This document shows, piece by piece, positions 19,225 to 28,523 of a stretch of 64,000 bases of DNA (the stretch's first letter is position 1; every line of letters begins with the position of its first letter). This stretch comes from Streptomyces candidus (GTDB lineage Bacteria; Actinomycetota; Actinomycetes; Streptomycetales; Streptomycetaceae), in assembly GCF_014207445.1 (NCBI RefSeq), contig NZ_JACHEM010000003.1, positions 372,001-436,000 of the forward strand, written 5' to 3'. The translations under genes were made by a program, and so were the position numbers. The notes beneath the pieces were generated by a model. The model did no database searches, was not told the origin of the DNA, and saw nothing but the letters and a program-made list of their open reading frames with translations.

Positions 19225-19587
19225 GCAGGCGCCGGGGAGTTGGCGCTCGGGACGATGAACACGTGGTTCTCGGTGGCGGGGACGGACCCCCTGCCGCCGA
19301 ACCGGCACCGAGCGCCGACTCCTGGACTCCGGACCTTCCGCCCTCCCGGCGGACCCGGGAAAACATCCACCGCGCCGCCGCCCAGCAAGGCCCCGTAACG
19401 GCCCGGGGCGGGCCGGGGCGGCATGTTGTCCGCGACCGCCGGGGGTACGGCGGTCGTGCCGCACGGGAGGCCGCCCACCTTCCGTACGCGAGCCCGCCCC
19501 GCACCCCAACACCCCCTCCCACCTGGGCATTTACGGGCTGCGGGCTTAGAATTGACCCCTACCGCACCGCACACTTCGGGGGTCTGG
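19225..19587. other. 363-bp intergenic region, no gene seen
   Basis: GC-rich spacer between the lipoprotein and the methyltransferase. Several frames are open but read as Pro/Arg/Gly low-complexity. No clear terminator or promoter could be assigned. Confidence 0.45.
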
Positions 19588-20382
19588 GTGAAGCACGACC
19601 GCAACCGTTCCATACGTACCGCAGACGACGTCATGGCCCTCCTCGACGGGCTGTTCGCCCCCGAGACGGACCGGTGGACGGAAGGGGCGTCCGACTGGTG
19701 GGACGGCTTCTACGCGGACCGCGACCGGCCCGTCCCCTTCTTCGTCCCGAAGCCCGACGAGAACCTGGCCTCGTACCTGCACGGCGGACTTTTCGGGCAC
19801 GGCCGCGGCGACGAGGCGCTCGACCTGGGCTGCGGCCCCGGCCGCAACGCTCTCCTCCTGGCCGCCGCCGGCTACGACGTGGACGCCGTCGACCTCTCCC
19901 CGAAGGCCATCGCCTGGGCCGAGGACCGCGCCCGCGAGGCGGGCCCGGAGATCGCGTCCCGGATCAGCTTCACCTGTGGCGACGCGTTCGCGCTCACCCA
20001 GGCCTCCGCCCCCCTGTCCGGCCCGTACCACGTCATCCACGACTCGGGCTGCTTCCACCACCTGCCGCCGCACCGCCGCATCGGCTATCTCGCCATGCTG
20101 GAACGTCTGTTGGCGCCCGGCGGGTACTTCTCCCTCACCTGTTTCGCGGCGGGCGAGGGCGGCATGGGCAGCGAGATCCCCGACGCGGACCTCTACCGCG
20201 CCGACCGCCCCCACCTGCACGGCGGCCTCGCCTACTCCGCGGAGTCCCTCCGTCGCATCTTCGCCGCCGTCCCGGGCCTGGAGGAGGTCGAGATCCGCCG
20301 CATGCGCGACGAGCCCGCCGACTCCCCGCACTTCGGCGAGAGCTTCCTGTGGACGGCCCTGTTCCGGCGCGTGCACGGGTAG
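19588..20382 (+). CDS. Class I SAM-dependent methyltransferase
   Basis: 264 residues, starting VKHDRNRSIRTADDVMALL. The Rossmann-type SAM domain shows motif I ALDLGCGPGRNALLLAAAG, an acidic post-I VDAVDLSPKAI, motif with CGDAFAL, and HDSGCFHHLPPHRR. This pattern resembles thiopurine/TehB-like small-molecule methyltransferases. GTG 19588 is preceded by GGGGG. Upstream open frame is Pro-rich and rejected. Substrate unknown; it is not evidently part of the lantibiotic operon, which lies on the other strand. Confidence 0.85.
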   Translation: MKHDRNRSIRTADDVMALLDGLFAPETDRWTEGASDWWDGFYADRDRPVPFFVPKPDENLASYLHGGLFGHGRGDEALDLGCGPGRNALLLAAAGYDVDAVDLSPKAIAWAEDRAREAGPEIASRISFTCGDAFALTQASAPLSGPYHVIHDSGCFHHLPPHRRIGYLAMLERLLAPGGYFSLTCFAAGEGGMGSEIPDADLYRADRPHLHGGLAYSAESLRRIFAAVPGLEEVEIRRMRDEPADSPHFGESFLWTALFRRVHG

Positions 20383-20423
20383 ATCTTCACCACCCCCGCC
20401 GGCGCCGGAGCACGCCGTGCCGG

Positions 20424-20708
20424 GTGGTGTGGACGGTGGACGAGGAGCGCCGCGCCGGATTCGGGTACGGGACGCTGCCCGGCCACCCCGAGTGCGGCGA
20501 GGAAGTGTTCCTCGTCGAAACGGACCAGGCGGACGGCAGCGTGTGGCTGACCGTCCGGGCGTTCAGCCGCCCCGTCGCCTGGTACGCCCGAGCAGCCGGG
20601 CCACTGGTGCCGCTGTTCCAGGCCGCGTACGCGCGGCGCTGTGGGCGGGTGCTGCGGCGCGCGGTGCGCCGGGACGCGCGACGAGGGGCGGCCCGGACGG
20701 GGGAGTAG
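20424..20708 (+). pseudogene. C-terminal remnant of a DUF1990-family gene
   Basis: The frame from 20424 reads VVWTVDEERRAGFGYGTLPG, then HPECGEEVFLVE, a charged turn, and VRAFSRPVAWYARAAGP, an exact fit to the C-terminal half of DUF1990 proteins (GFAYGTLPGHPExGEExFLV, RAFSRP). The N-terminal half is absent: sequence before it is the end of the methyltransferase and unrelated GC-rich DNA. Either a truncated gene or a short product of about 94 residues if GTG 20424 is used. It sits exactly at the edge of the lantibiotic cluster. Confidence 0.6.
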
Positions 20709-20755
20709 CTGCCGGGTCGGCGGGGGCCGTCGCCGTCCCGGCGGACGCGGTGGAG

Positions 20756-22030
20756 TCAGTGGGTCCAGGCGGCGAGGAGTTCCGCCGCCCTGCGGGGGAC
20801 GGGGCGGTCGGCCCGGCCGAGGGCGGTGGCGGCGTGGAGGAGGTCAGCCAGCAGTTCCAGGGCGCGGTCCTGGGCGGCCACGACCAGCAGGGAGTCGAGC
20901 TGGGCGGCCCATGCCCTTTGCAGGCCGGGCGGGGAGGAAGCAGCGCTGGTGGTGACCTCGTGCGCCCAGGCCCGCATGTGGTCGGACTCGGCGGGCGGCA
21001 CAGCCGGGCCGTGCGCGGCAGTGCGCTCCCGGGGGCGGTTCCTTCGCACGGCGGCGGCGAGCGCTGCCACGGTGGTCGTGTGGTAGCAGGTGCCGAAGAG
21101 GTACGCGGCCGCTTTGTCCCCTCTCAGGCCGGTCATGACGTCGGGCCGGTGCACCGGGCCTGGCACGGCGCCGTCCGGCCGCACGGCGGCGGTGAGGGTG
21201 TTCCAAGCGGCAGCCGTCGTCCGGGCCGTACCCTCGTCCGTACCCGCACCGGAACCCGTACCCGTCCTCAGGGCGGACTCGCACACGAGCAGTTCCGCCA
21301 GGAGGTCCAGACTTCCGCGGGCCAGGCGGACGCCGAGCAGGATGCGTACGGACTCGCGCAGTCGTGCTGCCGCGTCGTCGCCGTCGAGCAGGAGGGGTTT
21401 CCGGCCGAAGTCCGTCGCGTAGAAGACGACATGGGTGAGGGCGTAGGTCTCGCTCTCGCTCAGTTGCAGGACGTCGGGGTCCAGCGCGGCGATGCTCTGC
21501 CGGTGGAGTACGCCTGCCTCGGGGAGGTGGGGCGGAGCGGTGAAGCCGCCGCGATCGGCGAAGTAGCGGAGCTCCAGCCGGTTGAACACCGGTTTGTACG
21601 GTCGGGCGAGGCCACCCGAGTCCGCCGTGAGCAGTGCCTGGCCCACCGTGCGGAGGGCGGGCTGGGGGCGGCCCAGCTGTTCCAGCAGGGCGATCAGGTT
21701 CAGGTGGTAGGGGAGGAAGTCGTCCCCTGCCCGCAGACCTGCCTCGAAGGACCGTTCGGCGACTGCCCGTTCGGCGAGGTCGAGTGCCTTGGTCCGCAGC
21801 GGAGCCGTGGGAGGGAGGGCGTCCGCGCGCTCCAGGATCCTGACCAGGCCGAGAAGTTCCAGGAGGGGACCGGGGCGGAAGGGGCGGCGGGGCAGGTGCT
21901 GCTCCCAGCGTTCCGGGGCGAACCACTCCACCTGGGACTCGATCCAGCGCAGGGTGCCGGACAGCACCAGGTCGGCGGCCTCGCCCTCGTCGAGCTGCCC
22001 GGGAGACCGGGGCCGGGTGGCCGAGGTCAC
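20756..22030 (-). CDS. DUF6895-like protein, last gene of the lantibiotic operon (LanV-like position)
   Basis: 424 residues, mostly alpha-helical, no signal or membrane segment. Visible: LRWIESQVEWFAPERWEQHLPRRPFRPG near the N-terminus, LNRLELRYFADRGG-like segment in the middle, YALTHVVFYATDFG and HTTTVAALAAAVRR. The THVVFYATDFG pattern is what I associate with DUF6895. GTG 22030 overlaps the permease stop by 4 bp, so it is co-translated with the lantibiotic genes. By position it matches the unknown gene (V) that ends the mibABCDTUV/pspABCTUV operons (inference). Role unknown, possibly immunity or processing. Confidence 0.75.
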   Translation of the reverse strand: MTSATRPRSPGQLDEGEAADLVLSGTLRWIESQVEWFAPERWEQHLPRRPFRPGPLLELLGLVRILERADALPPTAPLRTKALDLAERAVAERSFEAGLRAGDDFLPYHLNLIALLEQLGRPQPALRTVGQALLTADSGGLARPYKPVFNRLELRYFADRGGFTAPPHLPEAGVLHRQSIAALDPDVLQLSESETYALTHVVFYATDFGRKPLLLDGDDAAARLRESVRILLGVRLARGSLDLLAELLVCESALRTGTGSGAGTDEGTARTTAAAWNTLTAAVRPDGAVPGPVHRPDVMTGLRGDKAAAYLFGTCYHTTTVAALAAAVRRNRPRERTAAHGPAVPPAESDHMRAWAHEVTTSAASSPPGLQRAWAAQLDSLLVVAAQDRALELLADLLHAATALGRADRPVPRRAAELLAAWTH

Positions 22031-22833
22031 CGGCCGCTCCTGAGCCGCAGCACGCACAGGACGACCCCCAGGAACCCGGCCAGGACTCCGAGGTCGGCCC
22101 ACCAGGGCAGCAGCCCCCCGCTGCCCACCAGGGTCTGGCGGGCCAGGTCGACGGCGTACGACATGGGATTGAGGTGCATGATCCAGGCCAGCCACCCGGG
22201 CGCATCCTGCGCGCTGAAGACCGATCCGGAGAGGAACAGCATCGGAAACATGGCCAGTTGGACGGTGGCCTGGAGGGTCTGTACCCGTTTGATGACCGTG
22301 GCCAGGGACAGGCCGATGACGCTGAACACCACGGCGGTCAGCGCGTAGACGCCGACGGCGGCGGCGAACCGGCCGGGCGTCAGCGCGATCCCGGCCAGGG
22401 GCGCGAAGGCCAGCATCACGACGCTCTGCGCGGTGACCATGCCCGCCCCCGCGACGACCTTGCCCAGCGGCAGGCAGATCCGGGGGACCGGCGCGACCAG
22501 GAGTTCGCGCAGGACGCCGTACTCCCGGTCCCAGGCGTACGTCTGGCCGGAGGCGACACCGATCGACACCACCTGGATGGCGATGATCCCGGGGAAAACG
22601 TACGCGCTGAACGGCACCGTGCCGACCGAACCGATCATGGCGTTGAAGCCGACGGCGTAGACGAGCACGAAGAAGAGGATCTGCACCCCCTGACTGATGA
22701 GCATGCCCGGCCGCTTGACCTGCCGGAGCAGATCCCGGTGCGCGATGACGCCGACGGCGCGCAGGGCGACGATCAGCCGGCTGTCCTCCGGGACGGTCTC
22801 CGGCCCGACGTCGTGAACGATGGTCGCGGTCAC
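22027..22833 (-). CDS. ABC-2 type permease of the lantibiotic exporter (LanU)
   Basis: 268 residues with six predicted membrane helices (MLISQGVQILFFVLVYAVGF, the SAYVFPGIIAIQVVS span, VTAQSVVMLAFAPLAGIAL, YALTAVVFSVIGLSLATVI, AMFPMLFLSGSVF, DLGVLAGFLGVVLCVL) and the ABC-2 motif QLAMFPMLFLSGSVF...P..WLAWIMHLNPMSY. It pairs with the upstream ATPase through a 4-bp GTGA overlap. Together they would export or expel the lantibiotic. There is no peptidase (C39) domain, so leader removal is not coupled to this transporter. Confidence 0.9.
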   Translation of the reverse strand: MTATIVHDVGPETVPEDSRLIVALRAVGVIAHRDLLRQVKRPGMLISQGVQILFFVLVYAVGFNAMIGSVGTVPFSAYVFPGIIAIQVVSIGVASGQTYAWDREYGVLRELLVAPVPRICLPLGKVVAGAGMVTAQSVVMLAFAPLAGIALTPGRFAAAVGVYALTAVVFSVIGLSLATVIKRVQTLQATVQLAMFPMLFLSGSVFSAQDAPGWLAWIMHLNPMSYAVDLARQTLVGSGGLLPWWADLGVLAGFLGVVLCVLRLRSGR

Positions 22834-23915
22834 TGGGTGCTCATCCTCTCCTGGCGGTGCTCGTGCGGAAGGCCCGGCTGCTCCCGGTGGTCGCCGGGCG
22901 CGAGTCCCGGGCTCTCGTGCTCCACCGCCGCGGCCAGGTAGACATCGTTCATGGAGGGGTGGTGGACGGCGACGGTCAGACCGGGCACGTCCAGGGCCCG
23001 GACCACGTCCGCGATGCGGGACTCGGGGTCGGCGCAGTGCACGGCGACCCCGCCGGGCTCGTGCAGCGGCTCGAAGCCCGCGGTGCGCAACTGCCGGGCG
23101 GCGGCGTCGTCGTCGGCACAGGACACCACGATGCGTGAGGAATCCAGACTGCTCTTGAGGCTTCCGAGGCTTCCCTGCCGTACGACCCTGCCCTTGCGCA
23201 GGATGACGATCTCGTCCGCGTACTCGGCCTCGTCCATGTAGTGGGTCGAGTAGAGGACGGTGACGCCGAGCCGGTCGCGCAGGCGCAGCAGGTCGGCCCA
23301 GACCGCGGCCCGGGCGGTGGGGTCCAGGCCGTTGGTGGGCTCGTCGAGGATGAGCAGGTTGGGCCGGTGGAGCAGGGCGCGGGCGATCTCCACGCGCCTG
23401 GCGAGGCCGCCGGACAGGTCCTCGACCGGCTGCCGTCGGCGGTCGGTCAGTTCGAAGAGGTCCAGCATGAGGTCGATCCGCGCCCGGGCGTCGGAGCGTT
23501 GCATGCCGAAGAGGCGGGCGTGGAACCACAGGTTGCGCTCGACGGACAACTCCTTGTCCAGGGTGCGTTCCTGGAAGACGAGGCCGAGTCGGCGCCGGGC
23601 GGCCACCGGGGCCGTGAGGACGTCGTGTCCGAAGACGCGGACGTGCCCCGAGGCTGGTCGCGAGGCCGTCGACAGCACTCCCAGCAGGCTGGACTTGCCC
23701 GCCCCGTTGGGGCCGAGGAGTGCGGTGATCCGGCCGGGCGGCGAGCTGATGGACACGCCGTCGACGGCGCGCACCTTGCCGTAGCGCACGACGAGGTCGG
23801 TCAGTTCGAAGGCTGCCGGCGCCTCTGCGGTGGACACGTCGATCTCCTCGATTCGCTCGGGTTCCCCGATTCGCGCCGTTCTCGCCGTGCCTCCGGGAAC
23901 CTCGGGCCGGCTCAT
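22830..23915 (-). CDS. ABC transporter ATPase of the lantibiotic exporter (LanT-like)
   Basis: 361 residues. Walker A LLGPNGAGKSS, Q-loop GLVFQERTLD, signature DLSGGLARRVEIARAL, Walker B LLILDEPTNGLDP and H-loop TVLYSTHYMDEAE are all intact. The sequence belongs to the DrrA/NatA-like group, with a C-terminal extension of about 100 residues ending in a His/Gln/Glu-rich tail. ATG 23915 overlaps the lanC stop by 4 bp (ATGA), continuing the tight coupling of the operon. Confidence 0.93.
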   Translation of the reverse strand: MSRPEVPGGTARTARIGEPERIEEIDVSTAEAPAAFELTDLVVRYGKVRAVDGVSISSPPGRITALLGPNGAGKSSLLGVLSTASRPASGHVRVFGHDVLTAPVAARRRLGLVFQERTLDKELSVERNLWFHARLFGMQRSDARARIDLMLDLFELTDRRRQPVEDLSGGLARRVEIARALLHRPNLLILDEPTNGLDPTARAAVWADLLRLRDRLGVTVLYSTHYMDEAEYADEIVILRKGRVVRQGSLGSLKSSLDSSRIVVSCADDDAAARQLRTAGFEPLHEPGGVAVHCADPESRIADVVRALDVPGLTVAVHHPSMNDVYLAAAVEHESPGLAPGDHREQPGLPHEHRQERMSTQ

Positions 23916-25294
23916 GCCAGCCCCAGCGTGCGGTCCCAGGGCAACGGCCCGTCGCCTACCGGAAGCAGTGCCAGCGCCACGCCGGCCGCTCCCTCCAGCA
24001 TCCCGGCCGTGTTCACGGCCCGGTGCGGCACCGGGGACCGGGCCGCCGCCGGGAAGCGCATGAGGTGGCGGAACCCGAAGGGCGCTTCCTCGTCGGCGCA
24101 CTCCAGGATCATGCCTGTCAACCGGGCGCATCCGCGGCGCAGTTCGGCGTCGCCGGTGACCTCGGCGACCCGGGCGACGACCCGCAGCAGCCCCGCGTGG
24201 CCGTGGCAGACGGTGGCGCCCTCGATCGCCCACCTGGATACGTCCCGGCGCAGTGCGGCCCGCAGCGCGTCCGTTGCCGCTGCGCGCCATTCCGGCCGGT
24301 CGAAGGCGGTCCCGGCGTGAAAGAGAGCGGCAGCGACACCCGGGGTGCCGTAGCACCAGGCAGTGCGGGTGAACAGGGCGTGCGGTCGGGCGTCGGCGAG
24401 TTCGTCCTCCCAGCTCACGCGGGCGGGCCAGTACGGTCCCGCGTCGTCGCGGAGTGTCCAGCCGAGCAGCCAGTCGGCGATCCGCTCGGCCGCCTCGGCG
24501 GAGCCGGGGACCCGGTGCCCCGCCCGCTGGGCCGAGGCGAGCACGGTGAGTGGTCCGGCGATCCCGTGCGCGAGCCCGAGGTTGAAGTCCCCCCGCGGGT
24601 AGGTCCGCCGGTCCCGTTCGCTGACCTGGAGCCCGGCCGGAACCCACCAGCCGGGTACCTCGTGGCCGTCGACCCGGACGGGGTGGGTGAGACGTACCAG
24701 ATGGTGCAGCGATTCGGCGAGGGCGGTCTCGACGTCCGGGCCGGTCTCGGCCTGGTCGGCCGCGGCGTCCAGGAGCAGGCGGGTGGTGCCGGACGCGCCG
24801 TTGACCAGGTCGTACGCCGCCCAGTCGACGCCCGTCGCGCCGCCGTCTGCCCGCTGCCGGAACACTCGCAGCCGCTCGCGCTGGTCCTCGGCGACCCAGG
24901 CCGCGAGCTTCCGGCGCAGTGCCCCGTAGTGTCCGGCCGGCCCCGCACAGCTCTGGGCGGCCGCCAGCAGCGCGGCGGGCCCGGAGAAGAGTCCCCGGCT
25001 CGGCGCGGAGTTCATCGCCCGTCCGGCGGCGGCCAGATGCCGGTGGGCCACCGGCCGCCAGGACTCGTCGGACCTGGCCAGTTCGGCGTAGAGGAGCGCG
25101 GTGCCCGGCAGGCCGTTGGCCAGGGTCAGCGGGCCCCACATGACGGCGTCGTAGACCGGGTCGCGGTTGTCGTCGCGCGAGGCGACCTCGGCCACCTGCT
25201 CGGGGTCGGCGAGCCGGTCGGCGACCAGCGCCACGGCGCCCTCGGCCGTGAGTGCGGTAGGTGCGGTAGGTGCGGTACCTGCGGTGGCGTTCAT
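23912..25294 (-). CDS. lanC: Lanthionine synthetase LanC (class I cyclase)
   Basis: A 460-residue zinc enzyme that adds cysteine thiols to dehydrated Ser/Thr, forming (methyl)lanthionine. Zinc ligands are visible at Cys314 (TAWCYGTPG) and Cys363-His364 (TVCHGHAG); the catalytic-His region appears as NLGLAHGIAGPL (His243). LanC alpha-toroid repeats (GLPGTALLYAEL, GLFSGPAALLAAA, LVNGASGTTRLLL, GTPGVAAAL, GHAGLLRVVARV, MLEGAAGVALALL) mark the seven helical layers. ATG 25294 overlaps the lanB stop. Confidence 0.96.
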   Translation of the reverse strand: MNATAGTAPTAPTALTAEGAVALVADRLADPEQVAEVASRDDNRDPVYDAVMWGPLTLANGLPGTALLYAELARSDESWRPVAHRHLAAAGRAMNSAPSRGLFSGPAALLAAAQSCAGPAGHYGALRRKLAAWVAEDQRERLRVFRQRADGGATGVDWAAYDLVNGASGTTRLLLDAAADQAETGPDVETALAESLHHLVRLTHPVRVDGHEVPGWWVPAGLQVSERDRRTYPRGDFNLGLAHGIAGPLTVLASAQRAGHRVPGSAEAAERIADWLLGWTLRDDAGPYWPARVSWEDELADARPHALFTRTAWCYGTPGVAAALFHAGTAFDRPEWRAAATDALRAALRRDVSRWAIEGATVCHGHAGLLRVVARVAEVTGDAELRRGCARLTGMILECADEEAPFGFRHLMRFPAAARSPVPHRAVNTAGMLEGAAGVALALLPVGDGPLPWDRTLGLA

Positions 25295-28200
25295 GAAGTG
25301 TGGCTCCGGCGCTGGAAGTTGTCCTGCACGGCTCCTCGGGCGATACCGAGCACGGCCAGTTCGCGGGCGCTCTGCCCGCCGAAGAGGCGGTTGCAGACCA
25401 TGTGCATCAGGCTGCCCACGACGCGGCCCTCGGGGGTGGCGCCCGCTTCCCGGACGGCACCGGCGAGGCGCCGGACGGCGCTGTCGCGCCGGCCCAGCGC
25501 TGCCAGGGCCCGTCCTCCCGCCGGGTCCAGCGCGGGCCAGCCGCCGTACGGGTCGATGATGCGGCGCCAGTGGGCCGCGCGGGTGCGGAAGGCGGCGGGC
25601 AGGTCGCGGCGGGAGCCGGTCATGGAGAGCCAGGCCGCCGCGGCGTCGTCCCCGAAGTCCCCTACCCCCAAGGGGTTTTGCGGCGACGGCGGTCCGAAGG
25701 CATGGGCCAGCGCCGCGCAGGAGAGGGCGGCCAGGGAGTCGACCGTGTGGTCGTTCGACGGGTCCTTGGCCAGGGCCAGCAGAGCGAGCGCGGCCTCGCT
25801 GTCGTACTGGAAGACACGTTCGGCGAGGCGCGCGGTGGCGGGGCCTCCGTAACGCTCGCTCTCCGGGTCGTACTGGGCCAGACTGTGGCTGCGCAGCAGC
25901 CCCTGCTGCTGCCAGCGGTCGAGGAGGGCCCCGAGCGCGGGGGCGGCCGAACCCCACAGCCGCTCGGGCCCGTCGCCGTGCAGGCGCAGACGCAGGTGCT
26001 GGCCGGCCTCGTCCGTGTACCGGATGAAGAACCAGGCGTCGGCACCCTTCTGCTCGGCCAAAGACACCAGTTCGGGGACGTGGTCGCGCAGCAGGTCGTC
26101 CTGGAGGCGCGCGGCACCGTGCAGCTTGAGGTATATCCACTCGCCGCCCAAGCCGTGCACGGTACGGGTGGGCTGGTGGCGTCCGGCGTACGGGCGGCGC
26201 GACGGACGGCCGGTCTCCCGGCGGACCAGGGGGACGACCAGCTCCGAGGTGTGCCCGGCGAGCGGGCTGTCCAGCCAGCCCTCGTGCTCGCCGGGTACCT
26301 CCTGGGCGATCAGGTCGGGGTGCCGCTGGATCTGGTCGCGCAGGACCTCGCGGTGCCAGGTGTCGTCGAGGTCGAGCAGCAGCCGCTGGTCGGTGGTCAC
26401 GGCGAGTACGTGCCGGGGCACGTCCCAGTCGGCGCGCCAGTCGCCGACGACGCGGCCCCAGGCGGCGGTGTCCTGCGCGCAGGCGGCGGCCGTCGCGCGC
26501 AGAGCGTCCAACCGCCACACCGCGCAGGCCAGGACGAACGACCCGTGACGGATGCGCGGCACGAACGGGGCGTCGGCCAGCGGCCCCCAGTTCCACGGCT
26601 CCCACACGCGCTGGCCCTCCAGCCCGATCTCCCACAGCAGCCTGACCGCGTTGGGGGCCTGGGCCGGTGCGCTCACCATGTTTCCGAGTACGGGAACGAT
26701 CTCCCGGCCGGTGGGCACGTGGACGGCGGTCAGACGGTCGAGGGTCGCCCCGATGCCGATGTCTGCCAGGCGCAGCTCCTCGACGCCCGGTGCGTCGGGC
26801 ACGCCGACTCCGATGCGGCGTCCGGTGGCCGGGACGGTGTGGGCGAGGTTGGCGGCGCGCCCCGAGCGCGTCCGGAAGGCGAGGTCCACGGCGACGGCGT
26901 TCTGGACGTGCACAGGGTTGCCGCGGTGCAGACCGGTGAACTCCGTTCGCCACTGCGGGTCCAGGTCGGCGAATCGGGCGAAGGTCGATCCGGCCCGGTG
27001 CGAGCCGGGCGAGGGCGACAGGAAGACCAGGAACTCCCCGTCGTCCAAGGCCTGTACCGAGTCGGCGACGACCTGCACCGTCACCTCCGCCGAACTGGGC
27101 AGGTCCGCCGGGTCGGCGGTGTCGTGGAGGAGTTCTTCGAGGTCCGCGTCGTCGAGCACGATCTCGCGCAGTCCCTTCCTGTGCGCGGTCGCGACCATGC
27201 GCGCCATGGACCGGTCCCTGCGCGCGGTCCGCGGCGGGTCGGGCACCGGGACGGGCGGGGCGTCGCCGTTGGGCCACCCGTAGCCGGCCGGTGCGCCCAG
27301 ACCGGTGGACTCGTCGAGGAGGTCCAGGACGGGTACGAGCCGGTCGGCTCCGTAGACGTCCAGGAAGCGGCGGTGGTAGTTGCGCAGGGCGAAGAGGCCG
27401 AGCTTGGGACGGGAGAGCCGCCACATGGTCTCCGTGGCGCGCTCCACCACGTTCCGGACGGTGTGGGGCAGATGGAGCGTGCTGTCGAGACGGGTGTCGA
27501 TGTGCAGAGGCGTGTCGTCGGGTTCCGCTCCGCGTGCCGTGGCGAGGAGCCGACCGAGCTGCTCGCGTCCGGCGCCGACGTCGAGCGTGTCGTACACCTG
27601 TCGCTGGCGGTCCAGCTCCTGTAGTGCGCGGTGGAGGCGGCACGTCTCGTCGGAGGGGTGTTCCACCGGCGCGAGGCGGTCGAGTACGTGTCGGAGTGGG
27701 TCGCCGCCGTCCAGGGGCGGCCGAAGTCCGGTGATGAGCACCTCCTGGCGCACCAGCTCGCCGATCAGCGCGCGAATCTTGTCGGCGGGTGCCGCGGGGA
27801 AGGCGGAGGCGAGCCGCTCGACCAGCTCTTTGTACGGAAGCGGGAGCACGGCGTCGGCCACGGCCCTGGCGACGACGGGGGTGCGGCGCAGGGAGAGCGT
27901 GGAGCGCGTCTCGCCGCCCTCGGTGAGACGGACGCCCTGCGCGGAGGACGCGGTGAGAACCAGGCGGTCGCCGCGTACGGTCAGGGCTTGGTGCGCCTGG
28001 ACGGTGAGGGCCGCCAGGACGGCCGGGTCCTGTTCGAGACGGTGGCCGATCCGGGTGAGCCACTGCATGTCGGCGTGGGTGCGGGTGCGGTGCTCCCCGC
28101 CCCGGGCCAGTTTGGCGGCCGAGTCGAAGCAGCCGGTGGAGACACCGGCGAACAGGCCGAAGGGCGTGGGCCGGGTACGCATCCGGATGTCGTAGCGCAG

Positions 28201-28497
28201 GACCGCCAGGGCGGCGCGGCGCAACTGGCCGGGCTTGATGCCGGCCGGGCCGCGCGTGGCGACGCGCCGGATCATCGCGCTGAGGCTGGGCGAGGCCAGG
28301 TCGACGGCTTCGGCCAGCGCAGGGTCCGCCGGTACCGAGGCCAGCAGACCGGCGCAGCCGTCCAGGTCGGCCGGGTCCGCGGCGGGCAGGGGCAGCGGGG
28401 CTGCGCAGGGCGCCACGGGAGCCCGGTGCAGGAAGATGTCCCTGGCTTCGAAAGCGTTCTCTCGTCGGGTACGGCGCACCTGTGACGGTTCCCCCAC
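25291..28497 (-). CDS. lanB: Lantibiotic dehydratase LanB (class I, full length with elimination domain)
   Basis: About 1068 residues. The N-terminal glutamylation domain (YDIRMRTRPTPFGLFAGVSTG, a signature of LanB) uses glutamyl-tRNA to activate Ser/Thr of the precursor. The C-terminal SpaB_C-type domain (EWIYLKLHGAARLQDDLLRDH, WFFIRYTDEAGQHLRLRLHG) eliminates glutamate to give dehydroalanine/dehydrobutyrine. GTG 28497 is chosen over ATG 28527: the GTG has GGAG/AAGGGG 5-12 nt upstream, whereas the ATG is buried in a perfect hairpin. Coupled by overlap to lanC. Confidence 0.95.
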   Translation of the reverse strand: MGEPSQVRRTRRENAFEARDIFLHRAPVAPCAAPLPLPAADPADLDGCAGLLASVPADPALAEAVDLASPSLSAMIRRVATRGPAGIKPGQLRRAALAVLRYDIRMRTRPTPFGLFAGVSTGCFDSAAKLARGGEHRTRTHADMQWLTRIGHRLEQDPAVLAALTVQAHQALTVRGDRLVLTASSAQGVRLTEGGETRSTLSLRRTPVVARAVADAVLPLPYKELVERLASAFPAAPADKIRALIGELVRQEVLITGLRPPLDGGDPLRHVLDRLAPVEHPSDETCRLHRALQELDRQRQVYDTLDVGAGREQLGRLLATARGAEPDDTPLHIDTRLDSTLHLPHTVRNVVERATETMWRLSRPKLGLFALRNYHRRFLDVYGADRLVPVLDLLDESTGLGAPAGYGWPNGDAPPVPVPDPPRTARRDRSMARMVATAHRKGLREIVLDDADLEELLHDTADPADLPSSAEVTVQVVADSVQALDDGEFLVFLSPSPGSHRAGSTFARFADLDPQWRTEFTGLHRGNPVHVQNAVAVDLAFRTRSGRAANLAHTVPATGRRIGVGVPDAPGVEELRLADIGIGATLDRLTAVHVPTGREIVPVLGNMVSAPAQAPNAVRLLWEIGLEGQRVWEPWNWGPLADAPFVPRIRHGSFVLACAVWRLDALRATAAACAQDTAAWGRVVGDWRADWDVPRHVLAVTTDQRLLLDLDDTWHREVLRDQIQRHPDLIAQEVPGEHEGWLDSPLAGHTSELVVPLVRRETGRPSRRPYAGRHQPTRTVHGLGGEWIYLKLHGAARLQDDLLRDHVPELVSLAEQKGADAWFFIRYTDEAGQHLRLRLHGDGPERLWGSAAPALGALLDRWQQQGLLRSHSLAQYDPESERYGGPATARLAERVFQYDSEAALALLALAKDPSNDHTVDSLAALSCAALAHAFGPPSPQNPLGVGDFGDDAAAAWLSMTGSRRDLPAAFRTRAAHWRRIIDPYGGWPALDPAGGRALAALGRRDSAVRRLAGAVREAGATPEGRVVGSLMHMVCNRLFGGQSARELAVLGIARGAVQDNFQRRSHTS

Positions 28498-28523
28498 GAT
28501 GTCCCCTTCTCCTTCGTCAAGCC

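Noticed and set aside
25300..27624. 774-codon plus-strand frame opposite lanB
   Set aside because: Antisense shadow of lanB, rich in Gly/Arg/Val/Gln repeats with no start signal. The same applies to the long antisense frames over accA2 (5735-7828) and pccB (9938-11593).
23912..28063. 1383-codon minus-strand frame across lanB and lanC
   Set aside because: Only the lanC part (from ATG 25294) is real. The upstream part is the shifted frame of lanB.
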